From positions 3,224,001 through 3,288,000 of the forward strand of contig JAHRBC010000005.1 in assembly GCA_022702545.1 (NCBI GenBank): 64,000 nt of DNA, read 5' to 3'. This document shows, one piece after another, positions 10,377 through 19,978 of this stretch (the stretch's first letter is position 1; every line of letters begins with the position of its first letter). Source of the DNA: Phycomyces nitens (lineage: Eukaryota > Mucoromycota > Mucoromycetes > Mucorales > Phycomycetaceae). A model generated the notes under the pieces. That model saw only the letters and a list, made by a program, of their open reading frames with translations, was not told the DNA's origin and did not search any database. Position numbers and translations under genes: made by a program.

Positions 10377-12901
10377 ATGTCCAACAACACTATTATCTAT
10401 AACATTTCAAACATCCAAAATGCTTTGATCAACTCATCAATTGAAGGCATTAAAATGCTTCCTTTGAATACAACAATCTCAGTAAAAGCCAGTGAATGGG
10501 AGCAGTGCCTTGGCCGCATGAATGCACTCTGCTCAACAAAGTGGACAGTAAATAGAAAACTTCAGGATCAAAGTTTAGTCTTTGGAGAGACTAGACAATG
10601 TCATCGTTCTGGAAAATATCAGTCTAAGCGTCAAATCCGTCTTGCGCAAAAGGACTCAAAGAGATGTGGGTGTACTGCTGCTTTGAAAATCAAGCAGTAT
10701 AATGGCACCTCGATTGTTACTTTTTGCATGACAAAAGATCATATCAATCATGTTCCTGGAGAGCGCCAGGAAATCAGAACTTTGCCTTTGCCCTCTGAGG
10801 CAATCAAGATCATCGAGGATCAGCTGAGAAGTGGAAGCAGCTGTAGAAACACAAGGATATCTACTCTTAGACAAATTGAAAACTGGGGTGTGGGTATCAG
10901 AAAGCCCAATTATGAAGAGATTTACAATAGAATGAAGAAGGTTTGTTGGCAGTGATGTAAAGAAAAAGAGATTGAATTTAATAGTATGATACAAAATATA
11001 GATGGAAACATTGTTATATATGTTTAACTCAAATGAGAAGACATCTTTGTCAATCTGGTTGAACGAAAAGCTGGCATCCCAGAATTATTCAATCTTTATT
11101 GGAAATCTCTTGGCATACTCAAACAACCAAGATCTCTTTGCATTTGGATTCCAGTCGCCAACACAAGTACAAATCATGAGTTTATCTCAATCATTTTGCT
11201 TGGATGCCACCCACAGAGTTTCCTGTAGAAGTACGGAGGTTATGTACTCCTTGGTTACCAAACACCCTGAAACCGGAAAAGGTTATCCTGTTGCATTTAT
11301 GATCACAAATGATCAAAGTGTTGGTCCCATCAACCAATGGCTTGTATATCTTTGCCAAACCAACCCCTTCAATCCATTGGCAATCACAATTGACTGTTGT
11401 ATTGCCGAAGCCAATGCAATCACCTCTGCATTACCACTGTTAAATCAGAGGAAAACAAAGCACGGACAAGAGTACGGTGAGACTTTGTTTATTAAGAGAG
11501 AAAGAATTTGTGAATGAGATGAAGACTATTGCTATTCGTATTGTGCGTTTATATAGACATTGAGATGAGTGCTAGTGATGATATGATGATATCATGTAAT
11601 GTCTGTTCTCTCTACCAACTATTAGATATGACTTGTTATTTTACTTAGTACTATTAACCAGTGTGTTAGTACTAGTTGTTAGTGTGTCTTTACGTATGAA
11701 TAATGTATTTGGAAAGGTACACTCTTTAGTGCCCTTCCAGTAGGTCGGTTATTCAATATGTTTCAATATTGGTAATTTGTGTTAATGTTTCAATCTATGA
11801 TTATGTTGGATACAACAACCACAAACATCGATTCACTACTGTGAATTTCATGTCCTTCGTGCTTGGCAACATAACCTTGACAGTAAAGTCAAGCTAGATG
11901 GATCATTTACAACGCAACAGCTGGCAGAGTATAAGCAAAGCCTGAAGAACAGTTTGAAAAGTATTCTTGTTGAGTCAAATGAAGCAATCTTCATAACAAA
12001 AATTGGAGACTTTAAAAGAATAATCCAAGATCAACCTGAATTTCTAAGATATTTCGAGAGAAAATGGACAGGAAGCGAAAATATATTGAGAAGATGGGGA
12101 CGTCCTTTTGTTCAGCAGTACCACCAAAGATACTTGACAAACAACTACATTGAATCATGGCACAACCAACTGAAAGTCATTTATTTCAATCGCGCAAGAA
12201 TCAGAAGATTGGACTGTCTTGTCTTTATCCTGACCAACGATGTTGAGTTCTACTATGAACAAGAGGTTGAAAGACTTAATTTCAGCAATGGAAGAATGGG
12301 TCCTGTTGAAAATGAGCTTTCAAGAAACTCCTTTGCTGCCTCCCAAATCCAAGAGGACATACTCCCTTCTATGATCATTAACCCTTTGGGTGAGATTAGT
12401 AATAGTATGGATGACTCTCATGGTGAGTGGCAAATCAAGTCTTTTTCAACAGAAAATCAATGGTATACTGTCATGATTGAACATGGGTTGATCCAAAAGT
12501 GTTCTTGCCCCAGTTTCCACCGTCGCCAACTGCCATGTAAGCATATGTACCTGCTCAAGCGATACAGTAAAGCAAATTTGGTATATCATGAGCAGCAAGA
12601 CCATGCACACATGCAGTTGCAACAATCAGCCCAGAGTGTCAGAAATGAAGCTTTAGTGGATAACAATGTTGAGCAAAGAAATGGATTGCAAGATCCTAGC
12701 TTAGTAATCCAAAGTATTATGGCCAATGCAACAACATTGTATCATCAGAGAGAAGATTTGGAGAGATTGAGGAGCATTCCAGGTGTGGATATTTCTAAGT
12801 TAGAGATGTTAGACAGGTTACTGTTTGATGCATTAAAGCATGTTGATGACTTGAAGAATGAAAACTCTCTTCATTTCCAAAATATAAATACTCAACGTTA
12901 A
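10377..12901 (+). pseudogene. MULE transposase, broken
   Basis: Three open segments: 10377-10955 (an N-terminal region with a GCTAALKIK motif, like the FAR1/WRKY-type head of MULE proteins), 11002-11517 and 11836-12901. The second holds the first catalytic Asp in CLDATHRV and the second in TIDCC. The third starts YCEFHVLRAWQ, includes YIESWHNQL and ends with a SWIM zinc finger (CSCPSFH then PCKH). A 43-nt GT-AG intron may end the first segment (after 10939), but the frame still fails before 11002. About 330 bp of AT-rich sequence interrupts the gene between 11480 and 11835. Family assignment is firm; activity is unlikely. Confidence 0.85.
11480..11835. other. Insertion inside the MULE transposase
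   Basis: The MULE reading frame stops being recognisable after EYG and resumes at YCEFHVLRAW. The intervening bases are AT-rich and non-coding and are too long for an intron in this genome. They end near an ATACAACA motif like LTR ends elsewhere. No matching target duplication was found, so solo LTR is only a guess. Confidence 0.35.
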
Positions 12902-13056
12902 TAAAAATCAATCTTTTTCATAATAGGTTTTGTAACAAAAAGTATTTAAAAAATGTAAATAGATCACACTACAAGAATTTGTAAAAGTAAAAGCTGTCAC
13001 AAGTTCCTGTTATTCCTCCAAATTTAAACATCAGATGATAGAAAATAAGGAGATGC

Positions 13057-13209
13057 GTGGCACCCTCTGATTTGTGGAACACTGGAGGCTTGGTCATTAT
13101 CAACGCTAGTTTTGCTCGAGAATGACTCTTTGACTCTGCTTTGCTTGAAATTTTGGTTGAAGTTTGTTGTGTGGTAGTGTTTGTAAGTGGATGCAGTTAA
13201 ATTCCGCAA
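13057..13209 (-). CDS. Gypsy gag, N-terminal fragment
   Basis: It starts at the first Met (13209), 54 bp inside the primer-binding site, and encodes a Ser/Thr-rich head running to VPQIRG. The MULE then interrupts; the frame continues at 10222 with a WLLQF segment typical of retrotransposon gag. The open frame seen beyond 13057 into the MULE is spurious. Confidence 0.75.
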
Positions 13210-13246
13210 GGTTGAAGAGCCAAGATAATCTTTCTATTATTGAGTT

Positions 13247-13263
13247 TCTGGCAGAAGGCACCA
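13247..13263 (-). other. Primer-binding site of the gypsy element
   Basis: On the minus strand TGGTGCCTTCTGCCAGA follows the 5' LTR directly. A TGG start matches the CCA end of a tRNA primer. I cannot say which tRNA. Confidence 0.6.
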
Positions 13264-13527
13264 TGTATCGATTATGATACAATACGTCTCTCTTTTACCC
13301 TATTGGCGTATGGCTCTTAGAGTAGTCTTAGAGATCGGTTAAGTTATTATCCTTTATGAATCGGTAGATGTGGTCAGGTTAAATGAGAATCCTTATGTGC
13401 ACTATCCAATTGATAAGCAATATTTAGTGGGAAGAAGACTGAGTTTATTCAAATGAGTTCTTTAGTGATTATATAGGGTGACTATAAAAGGCAATGACTT
13501 ATGACTTGGGCGTTGGCCCTCGTCACA
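13264..13527 (-). repeat. 5' LTR of the gypsy element
   Basis: 264 bp, matching 5389-5652 base for base except for scattered single changes. Confidence 0.92.
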
Positions 13528-13593
13528 GCAGTCTGGAAAAGGATGACGTTGCTTGCAAAAGTGGGCGAAGCTGGAAAAACTACAACACCCGTG
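13528..13593. repeat. LTR-like sequence A, right part
   Basis: Continues 4691-5388 across the gypsy insertion and ends ACAACACCCGTGTCA. The same kind of ending closes LTR-like sequence B at 14565. Confidence 0.5.
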
Positions 13594-13598
13594 TCACG

Positions 13599-14565
13599 AA
13601 ATGACGCGTGTTGAGTTATGGTGTGTGGTGCAACAGGTCAGAATATATAAATAATATATATTGTATTCTTGTGATTTCGCTCAGGACAATCCAACAAGAA
13701 GAATTTGACAATCAGACGGGACTTGAAATAGATAAAGACAGTAAACAGGCAAACGGACAGGCAAACGGACAGGTAAACGGACAACGGACAAACGGACAAA
13801 CGGACAAACGGACAACGGACAAACGGACAAACGGACAAACGGACAACGGACAAACGGACAAACGGACAAACGGACAACGGACAAACGGACAAACGGACAA
13901 ACGGACAAACGGACAACGGACAAACAGACAAACAGACAACAGACAAACGGACAAACGAACAAACAGACAACAGACAAACGATGAGACAGTACTTGTAGAT
14001 CCTAACAGTGTGCAACTTAGTATTTCCCGCAGGACAATAGCTCAAGTTCAGGGACGATGTTCAAAAGAAATAGAGAGAAAACTGAATGTATTTTATTGAA
14101 TAAAAAATGGAGCTCTTTTATACTAATTGACAACTGTGCACGTAGTGACAATCTAGATATAACTTATGCTGAATGATGATTATCGAGAAGAGTGTACAGT
14201 TCTTCAGGCATAATCACAAAAGGAAATAATCGAAAGGAAAACAAAAAGGAAACTAAACATCAAGAGAGAAATGCACTATCGGGAAGTATACAAAAGGAGT
14301 AATATCAAGAAGTGCGAAAGGAACAAGTGCAATGCAGTGGGAAACAAACAAAAAAGGAAATATAAATCAAAGGAAAAGAAAGGGGAAAACATTTAGAACT
14401 CAACGGGGCTGTTGACGTAGACAAATGATTCCAAGAGATCGGATCATGCCTTGCATGTCCCAAGGGAAGGTGACGTCCTCGACTGTCCCAAGGTAAAAAC
14501 TTCAAAGTCACTAGTAAATTGAGGGTTGGTGGTCGTTGCTGGAACATTCTACAACACTTGTGTCA
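13599..14565. repeat. LTR-like sequence B next to the tRNA-Leu gene
   Basis: It starts TGACGCGTGTTG and ends CACTTGTGTCA, sharing the internal motifs of sequence A in the same order. Only CGAAA separates A from B, and GAAAG follows B, so GAAA may be a short target duplication. It contains an expanded minisatellite (13743-13980). No coding capacity is evident; I read it as a solo LTR. Confidence 0.45.
13743..13980. repeat. Minisatellite of 7-8 bp AAACGGAC units
   Basis: About 30 tandem units, mostly AAACGGAC and AACGGAC, with AAACAGAC variants towards the right end. It gives artificial open frames on both strands (Gln/Thr/Asn/Gly-rich one way, Cys/Leu/Ser/Val-rich the other), which are not genes. 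Confidence 0.9.
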
Positions 14566-14589
14566 GAAAGAGCCGGTAACTTGGCCGAG
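14566..14589 (+). pseudogene. Left target duplication of the LINE: 5' fragment of tRNA-Leu
   Basis: GAAAGAGCCGGTAACTTGGC and the next four bases repeat 19305-19330, apart from two missing bases (TG). The last 15 nt (14575-14589) are the first 15 nt of the tRNA gene. This marks the 3' end of the minus-strand LINE. Confidence 0.8.
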
Positions 14590-14886
14590 GTTAAAGATTA
14601 TGTTTTATTGAGAGATATAGTGCTGGCAGTCTATAGACCATTTAGCATCTCGAGAACTACTGGAAGGGAAGCAAAAAAGTCTCTTGGGCACAAGGAAGAC
14701 AAAAAAAAGTAGAGAAAAATGGAGTGAGCTAACAGTACTAAGATGAAAGCTGAGCCCTACTCTCCACTTCGCAGCTGTGAAATAGTTGTAACAGTGGAAG
14801 GGAGGAGATAGGAGAACAGACAGACAACTTTTCCTGTGCGAAAAGAACTAGAAAAAGATAAAATAAAATAAAATAAAAAAAAAATG
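14590..14886 (-). other. LINE 3' untranslated region
   Basis: Non-coding, A-rich on the plus strand near 14857-14883. Nothing else is visible. Confidence 0.6.
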
Positions 14887-17800
14887 CTAAGCAGCATGCC
14901 ACAAAGCACCATGGTTCTTCTCGTGGGAGTACTCCCCATCAGGGTTGCACAATTGATCGATGTGCCAGAGAATGGTGAGCAATGGCACCCAGTATGGCGG
15001 ACATGGGGCCGAGGAAGAGGAAGGGAGGGAGGAGATGGCAAAATCAATGGGATGATTCGCAGGAGAGGGAGGGATTGGGAGGGAAGCAAGGAGTTCTGAT
15101 GGGATCCTAGGGCAGATGGCGAGATGACGGCGAGAGGTGTGGTCTGTCTCACATGCACATGAACGAGGGTTTCCGGGTAGCCAACCCATTCGCCAACGAA
15201 CAAGGCGACCACGTTCTACTCGGGAAGCAGGGAGGAACAGGATTGGGTCAACCCCAAGGTCAGGGCGACATGCTTGGATCAAGACTTGGGTGGTGTTGGA
15301 GAGGAAGGTGGCGAAAAGGGACACTCGACGGGAGTCAAGGTATTTTTGTACGGCGTTGATGCTACGTACGTTGAGGGAAACTGGCATATCGAGAAGGAAT
15401 GGATGGTGGCTCAGCGGGACAAGGGAGGAATGGGAACGGTGGTGTTGGTGGAGGAGAGAAAGGAGACAGCGGGAAGGAAGGGTACGGGCCCGAAGGCAGA
15501 ACTTGGTAACAAGGATATCCTTGCGGAATCTCATGCTGGGTATATTACAGATGTGCTTCAACACAATAGTGGAGGACGTGGCATGCCCCCCAACTATCAT
15601 GCGAAGACACTTATCTTGTATCAGTTCCAAGGCCTTGAAATCCTTTTCTAGGAGTGGGGCAATGGCCAGGCCATACTCGAACTTGGGACGGATGAACGTT
15701 CGGTATAACCGAGAGCTCAAGAGCAGAGAGAAACCAGAACGGCAGGCACCAACGGCGTGCATTGTGGCCATGGCAGCAAGGGTACCAGCTCGACGATGGG
15801 TTACAATGGAGGGGGAATGAATTCCCTTACTCCGGAACGGCATGCCAAGGTAGATAAACTCATCCACTGCAGGGAGTAACTCACCATACAGGGAGAGGGA
15901 GGGAGGAGAGTGGGAGCGGGAGTTTTGGTACACAAATGCACATTTGGATGGACTCCAACGGTAACCGAGTTCCAGAGAGTGGGCTGCGGCCAGATCCAAC
16001 ATTTTCTGAACGTCAGGAACGGAACCAAAAATGGCAACGTCGTCAGCAAAGAGAAGAGAGTTAATCGGCGTGGGAGAGGTGGAATCGCCAAAGTCATCCA
16101 CACCTGAAGGATCCAAAAGGGCGCGATAGGAATCCAACGAGGAGGGAGAGGACGATGGGACATGGGCGGCGGATGTAGACAGAGCAACTGTGCGAAGGAG
16201 AGGCGGCAGGGAGTTGATGTAGATAGAGTATAAGTGGGGACTGAGGACTGAGCCTTGCAGTACACCTGTGGAAGGAGAGAAGGAATGGGAGGAGAAGTTG
16301 CCAAGAAGGACAGAGATGGAGACTTCGTCAAACATGTTGACAAGGAGGCCAACGAGGGCAGGGGGAGTTTGACGGCGGACAAGAGCATCCCAAATGACAC
16401 GTCGGTCTACGGTGTCATAAGCTGCCTTGATGTCAAGGAAGGCGACTACAGGGTAGCGGTTGTGGCGGCGGTAGTGGGCTTTGACAAGGTCATGCAAGCA
16501 GAGGGCCTGGTCCAGTGCTCCACGTCGGGGCGAAATCCACCTTGTGCTACGTCCAAGGGAGGAGAGAACTTGGTGAGATCAGGCGCAATACACATCTCAA
16601 GTAATTTCCGAAGAACAGAAGTGAGAGAGATTGGCCGATAATTGGCAGCGTCGTTTGGGTTACCCTTCTTGAAGATTGGGAAAACTTGGGCTTGGCGCCA
16701 GAGAGAGGGGACATAAGACCACTGCCAACACAGAGTGAAGAGCAGGGCAAGGAGAGGAGAGAGTTTGGACCGAACGGGCTTAAGCATTTCTGCACGGATA
16801 TGGTCAGGACCCGGCGCCTTGCGGCTAGGCATAAATCGCATGTATTCTTCCACCACTGACGAATCAAATGGGGAGTCAACAGCGGCGAAAGGCAGGTGAG
16901 GAGAGGTTGATGGAGGAGGAGGAGGGCGGGAGGAAGGAAGGATGTGGCCACTATACACCGAAGCAAGGTGGTTGCACATGATGGTTGCTGCAGCAGCTGG
17001 GCCATCGTCATGTTGGAAGACATGTTTGGGTTGTCGACGCCTTTTGATCTGTTTGATCTTGGAAGTGGCCTTGGCAAAGTCACGTTCCAGAGACCTACAG
17101 AAGGCGTGCCAGGATTGACGTTTTGCTGTCTGGACTTGTTGACGGAACTCCTGATGTGCATGTTGGTGCCGGCTCCACCAATTGATCTTGTCAATGCCAC
17201 AAGCACGACGCCATTGCTTGTAACAACCATCACGATGGTCGGCTGCCGCTTGAAGGGCAGGGGTCCAGAATTTCTTCCATTTGGATGGGCGGTGAGGGCG
17301 GGTACCTATTGAACTACTAAGAGAATCATAAATGAGTGTGTTGAAATCATTAGTAAGGGCATCAATGGGGGGAGGAGAGGAGGGCGGGTTTTGTACAATG
17401 TCTTGCAAGGTGTTGAGGAGGGGTGTGGCGTTGAGGATGAGGGAATCGGTGTAGAGTTGAAGGACGTCTGGTTCCTTGAGGCGTGAGAGGTTCCAGAGTC
17501 GGCGGAGAGGGGGTGGAGATGGAGGGGAAGGGTCAAGGTCATAGGTGAAGGAAAGTGAAAGAAGTCGGTGGTCAGAGCCTAGGGAGAGTTCGGTTTGAAT
17601 GTGGAGAGAGGGATTGGCGAAATTGGTGTTGGTGATGAATAGGTCAATGATACTGCTAATTTCGACTTCACGGCGAAAGGAAATGTAGGTGGGGGTGCAA
17701 GGAGAGAGTGAGCCATTAAGGACAGTGAGGGATCTTTCTTCTAGCCATGCACTAAGTGCTAGGCCGCGAGAATTTGTGGCATAATCTCCAGTGATGGAAC

Positions 17801-18213
17801 CCAAACGGGCATTGAAGTCCCCACAAAGGAGGGTGTCTTCAGTCAAAGGAATGTCAGAGAGAACAGAAAGGGCATCGGCAGTGGACATAGAGGGGGAGGT
17901 AAACACAAACCAATCGAAGGGTGCCAATCTTGACGGCGAGGGCATAGTTGTTGGGCATAGGGATTTGGGTGACGGTGTAAGGACAGGAAGGGGAGACTAA
18001 CAATGAAACTCCCATTGACCCACGGTATGTCCCAGCAACAGGGGGTCCGTACAAATGAAATTGGGACCATGATGTGAGAATACGCGCAGGTGACAGGAGC
18101 CATGTTTCTGTGATGAAGAGCATATGGAGGGACTGACAGTGGTTGAGCACGTCGTTTATGGCACGGGGTTGAAGCCCATTGGCGTTCCATAATCCTATAG
18201 AAAGCTCACTCAT
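14887..18213 (-). pseudogene. LINE ORF2: APE endonuclease and reverse transcriptase, two frameshifts
   Basis: Three overlapping open segments: 18213-17854, 17945-16446 and 16497-14887. The first two make an APE-type endonuclease (LWNANGL, FITETWL, then LCGDFNARLG and an SSIIDLFIT segment). The second and third make the reverse transcriptase (FPIFKKGN, NYRPISLTS, VAFLDIKAAYDTV, GVLQGSVLSP and the FADD catalytic box in LLFADDVAIFG). The C-terminus carries a zinc knuckle-like CACETDHTSRRHLAIC. The frame changes at 17892-17896 and 16527-16530. Each change is one base short in a G run (plus strand), and adding it restores a continuous ORF of about 1100 codons. So it may be intact in reality. Confidence 0.88.
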
Positions 18214-19090
18214 TCTTCCATGAGGCTGCTTGGATCGAGAGTGCGCTTTCTCTTAAACAGTTGTTCAGCATCCCCACCAAGAGCAGAACGGGAGGCACCT
18301 CATCAGAGCTAATCCACCCTTCTTCAACAAAGAAGTGGGCAACTGGGAGGGCAACATGGGGGCGGAGGAACTTGAGGGTCTGGAGACAACGCGCATTCTG
18401 TACTTGAATGGCAGTATTTGCCCGCTCGTCCAGAGGGAGATCGTGGTACTTGGGGTCTGCCAAGTGTTGTGGGTCAACGGGATCAAAGTCACCAATGATC
18501 TCCACCTTGGCTCTATTGAGTTGTGCCTCAAATTCGTCAATGAACTGGAGGTGGACCAGTATGCCAACAACTCCACGAGCAGGGAAATTAATGTCCAACA
18601 GACGAGCAGTGTCAATACCAAGGGTGCGGAGGGAGCTACGCACTTCCCTGTGGGTAAGGCGACGGGAGCGAGGAATATAAACGTATTTATATCCAAGGGG
18701 GCCAGAGGCCGCAGTGAAAATACGCTGAGAAGCAGCAACTCGGCGTGGGGAAGGACCCTTACGGGCAGGAGGGGGGCGGTTGACGCTGGCCTTGGCAGCC
18801 CAAGTGGAGGCTTCCAATCCTGGTTCCTGGGAACTGGGATTTGGGGCGGGGTCGGAGGTTGAAACATTTGGGCTATTGCCCAGGGGAAGGGAGGTTTGAG
18901 AGGTCGTAGCCTGCTCAAGACGTTTTCGGGTGTCCGCCAATTCTGCTTGGAGGCGGTTGTTCTCGGCTTCAAGAGCCTTCACTTGGACAGCAAGCTTCTC
19001 AGTGTTGTCAAGGCGGGTCAACATGGAGGCCAAAAAAGACATGAGCTCATTTGATGCGCCTGGGATTGGGGGCATCATTGAAGATGACAT
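18206..19090 (-). CDS. LINE ORF1 protein
   Basis: 294 residues. A heptad-like coiled-coil segment (VQVKALEAENNRLQAELADT, about residues 37-56) is followed by a Pro/Ser-rich linker. A C-terminal half follows, with a YVYIPRSRRLTHREVRSSL segment and an FVEEGW end. Coiled coil plus nucleic-acid-binding C-half is the usual ORF1 design of L1-like LINEs; it would coat the LINE RNA. I see no CCHC knuckle. It overlaps the ORF2 start by 8 bp in another frame, so ORF2 may be made by reinitiation. Confidence 0.75.
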   Translation of the reverse strand: MSSSMMPPIPGASNELMSFLASMLTRLDNTEKLAVQVKALEAENNRLQAELADTRKRLEQATTSQTSLPLGNSPNVSTSDPAPNPSSQEPGLEASTWAAKASVNRPPPARKGPSPRRVAASQRIFTAASGPLGYKYVYIPRSRRLTHREVRSSLRTLGIDTARLLDINFPARGVVGILVHLQFIDEFEAQLNRAKVEIIGDFDPVDPQHLADPKYHDLPLDERANTAIQVQNARCLQTLKFLRPHVALPVAHFFVEEGWISSDEVPPVLLLVGMLNNCLRESALSIQAASWKNE

Positions 19091-19315
19091 CGGGAATCGG
19101 GGAAAATAAATGTCGTTCGTTTGGGCTGAAACTTGGACAGTGGGTGCTTGGACTGGTAAGCTTAATGGAAAACTTGCTACGGAGGCGGGATGGGGCGTGG
19201 TAGGCGATGGATGCGTAGTTGTTGGCAGTGTTGGTTAGGATGGATGGAAAGTTCGGTAAAATTACTATAAAAGGAAATTTTTTGGGGTAAAAAAATCCTT
19301 AAGCGAAAGAGCCGT

Positions 19316-19398
19316 GGTAACTTGGCCGAGTTGGTCTAAGGCGCCGCACTCAAGTTGCGGTCTCGTAAGAGGCGTGAGTTCGAATCTCACAGTTACCA
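19316..19398 (+). tRNA. tRNA-Leu (CAA), intronless
   Basis: Full cloverleaf: acceptor GGTAACT/AGTTACC, D arm GCC...GGC, anticodon stem CCGCA/TGCGG with loop CTCAAGT (anticodon CAA), a long class II variable arm, T arm GTGAG/CTCAC around TTCGAAT and discriminator A. Box A (TGGCCGAGTTGG) and box B (GAGTTCGAATCTC) are present, and TTTT follows at about 19412. It reads UUG. It is the only host gene I can support here and is probably functional, because the LINE duplication left it whole. Confidence 0.96.
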
Positions 19399-19449
19399 AG
19401 CGAAGGCTGAAGTTTTGTTTATAATTTTTGTTTGTTTTGGATCTGGGTT

Positions 19450-19579
19450 GTTGTGTCAGAGTTGACATCGGCAACCAAAATCGGCTCTTGATAGGTAACC
19501 AGTAATGGTTGACCTTGTTGTGTAAACAATCAAGACCTTGCTGATTGGTTTCCATCTATATGTTTCTAAATGTCTCAAG
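19450..19579 (+). repeat. Dispersed repeat fragment downstream of tRNA-Leu
   Basis: It starts TGTCAGAGTTGACATCGG, like an LTR start. A diverged copy lies at about 57818-57925 inside B3. The A1 element interrupts it at 19580. Of the right flank, 32722-32750 continues it until the Harbinger element begins. Confidence 0.45.
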
Positions 19580-19978
19580 CACTACGGCGAGAGGAGTGGG
19601 AACAGCTACCAAAACGGTAACATAACTGCCGTTTTTTCTGATTTTAGACTGCTTTTTCTCCGCAGATTGTGGTTGAAAGGTAATGTCATCGATGCCGATT
19701 CATAAAAGTTGCATGGAATCTCTTTTCATCTGGCAATGAGGTAGTTGTAGTACCATAGAAAGGGCTTGTAAATTTTTAGGCAACCTTGTTTATTGAAATG
19801 AGCATTTTATTTGGTGTTGAAGATGTTGCACATTCTTGAAAAAAATAATTTTTGTCCTGTGTGAACGAAACAGTAATATAACTGCCATTTTTTGAAACTG
19901 ATTTTTGGTTTTTGACATTATTAGCCACTTTGTTTTATTCAGTATTAAATATTTGGGTATGAGAAAATAAGAGAATGA
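19580..19978 (-). repeat. A1 3' subterminal region
   Basis: It contains ACGGTAACATAACTGCCG-type motifs near the terminus (19600-19640) and around 19870-19890, matched in A2 and A3. No gene. Confidence 0.6.

Larger units (their letters stand above)
10231..13056 (+). mobile_element. Mutator-like element (MULE) inserted in gypsy gag
   Basis: Its 46-bp terminal inverted repeats start GCATCTCCTTATTTTC (10231-10276 and 13011-13056) and differ at one base. The 8-bp target duplication GTGGCACC lies at 10223-10230 and 13057-13064. The element is 2826 bp and carries a decayed MULE transposase in plus orientation. An 8-9 bp duplication is typical of Mutator. The host gag frame is restored exactly on removal, so the gypsy element was intact there when hit. 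Confidence 0.95.
5389..13527 (-). mobile_element. Ty3/gypsy LTR retrotransposon, interrupted by a MULE
   Basis: It is bounded by two near-identical 264-bp LTRs (5389-5652 and 13264-13527), each starting TGTGACGAGG and ending GATACA on the minus strand. The bases GCAG flank both outer sides (5385-5388 and 13528-13531), giving a 4-bp target duplication. Internal order is gag, protease, reverse transcriptase, RNase H, integrase, the Ty3/gypsy (Metaviridae) order. Without the 2.8-kb MULE and its duplicated target site the element is about 5.3 kb. Near-identity of the LTRs suggests a fairly recent insertion. Confidence 0.93.
14590..19304 (-). mobile_element. LINE (non-LTR retrotransposon) inserted in a tRNA-Leu gene
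   Basis: It carries two ORFs typical of LINEs, with endonuclease and reverse transcriptase, in minus orientation, and is flanked by a 24-26 bp target duplication (14566-14589 and 19305-19330). It is about 4.7 kb. I see no poly(A) tail at the 3' end (14590). The 5' end is at about 19304. Target duplication across the start of a tRNA gene leaves one intact tRNA downstream. Confidence 0.88.

Noticed and set aside
11480..11835. Solo LTR or intron in the MULE
   Set aside because: No target duplication, no coherent splice sites, and far longer than other introns here; kept only as an unidentified insert.
13608..14099. Open frames rich in Asn/Gly/Gln/Thr or Cys/Val/Leu/Ser
   Set aside because: Translation of the AAACGGAC minisatellite in several frames.
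15137..16641. Plus-strand open frames of 125-227 codons in the LINE
   Set aside because: Shadows of ORF2 on the other strand, no motif.
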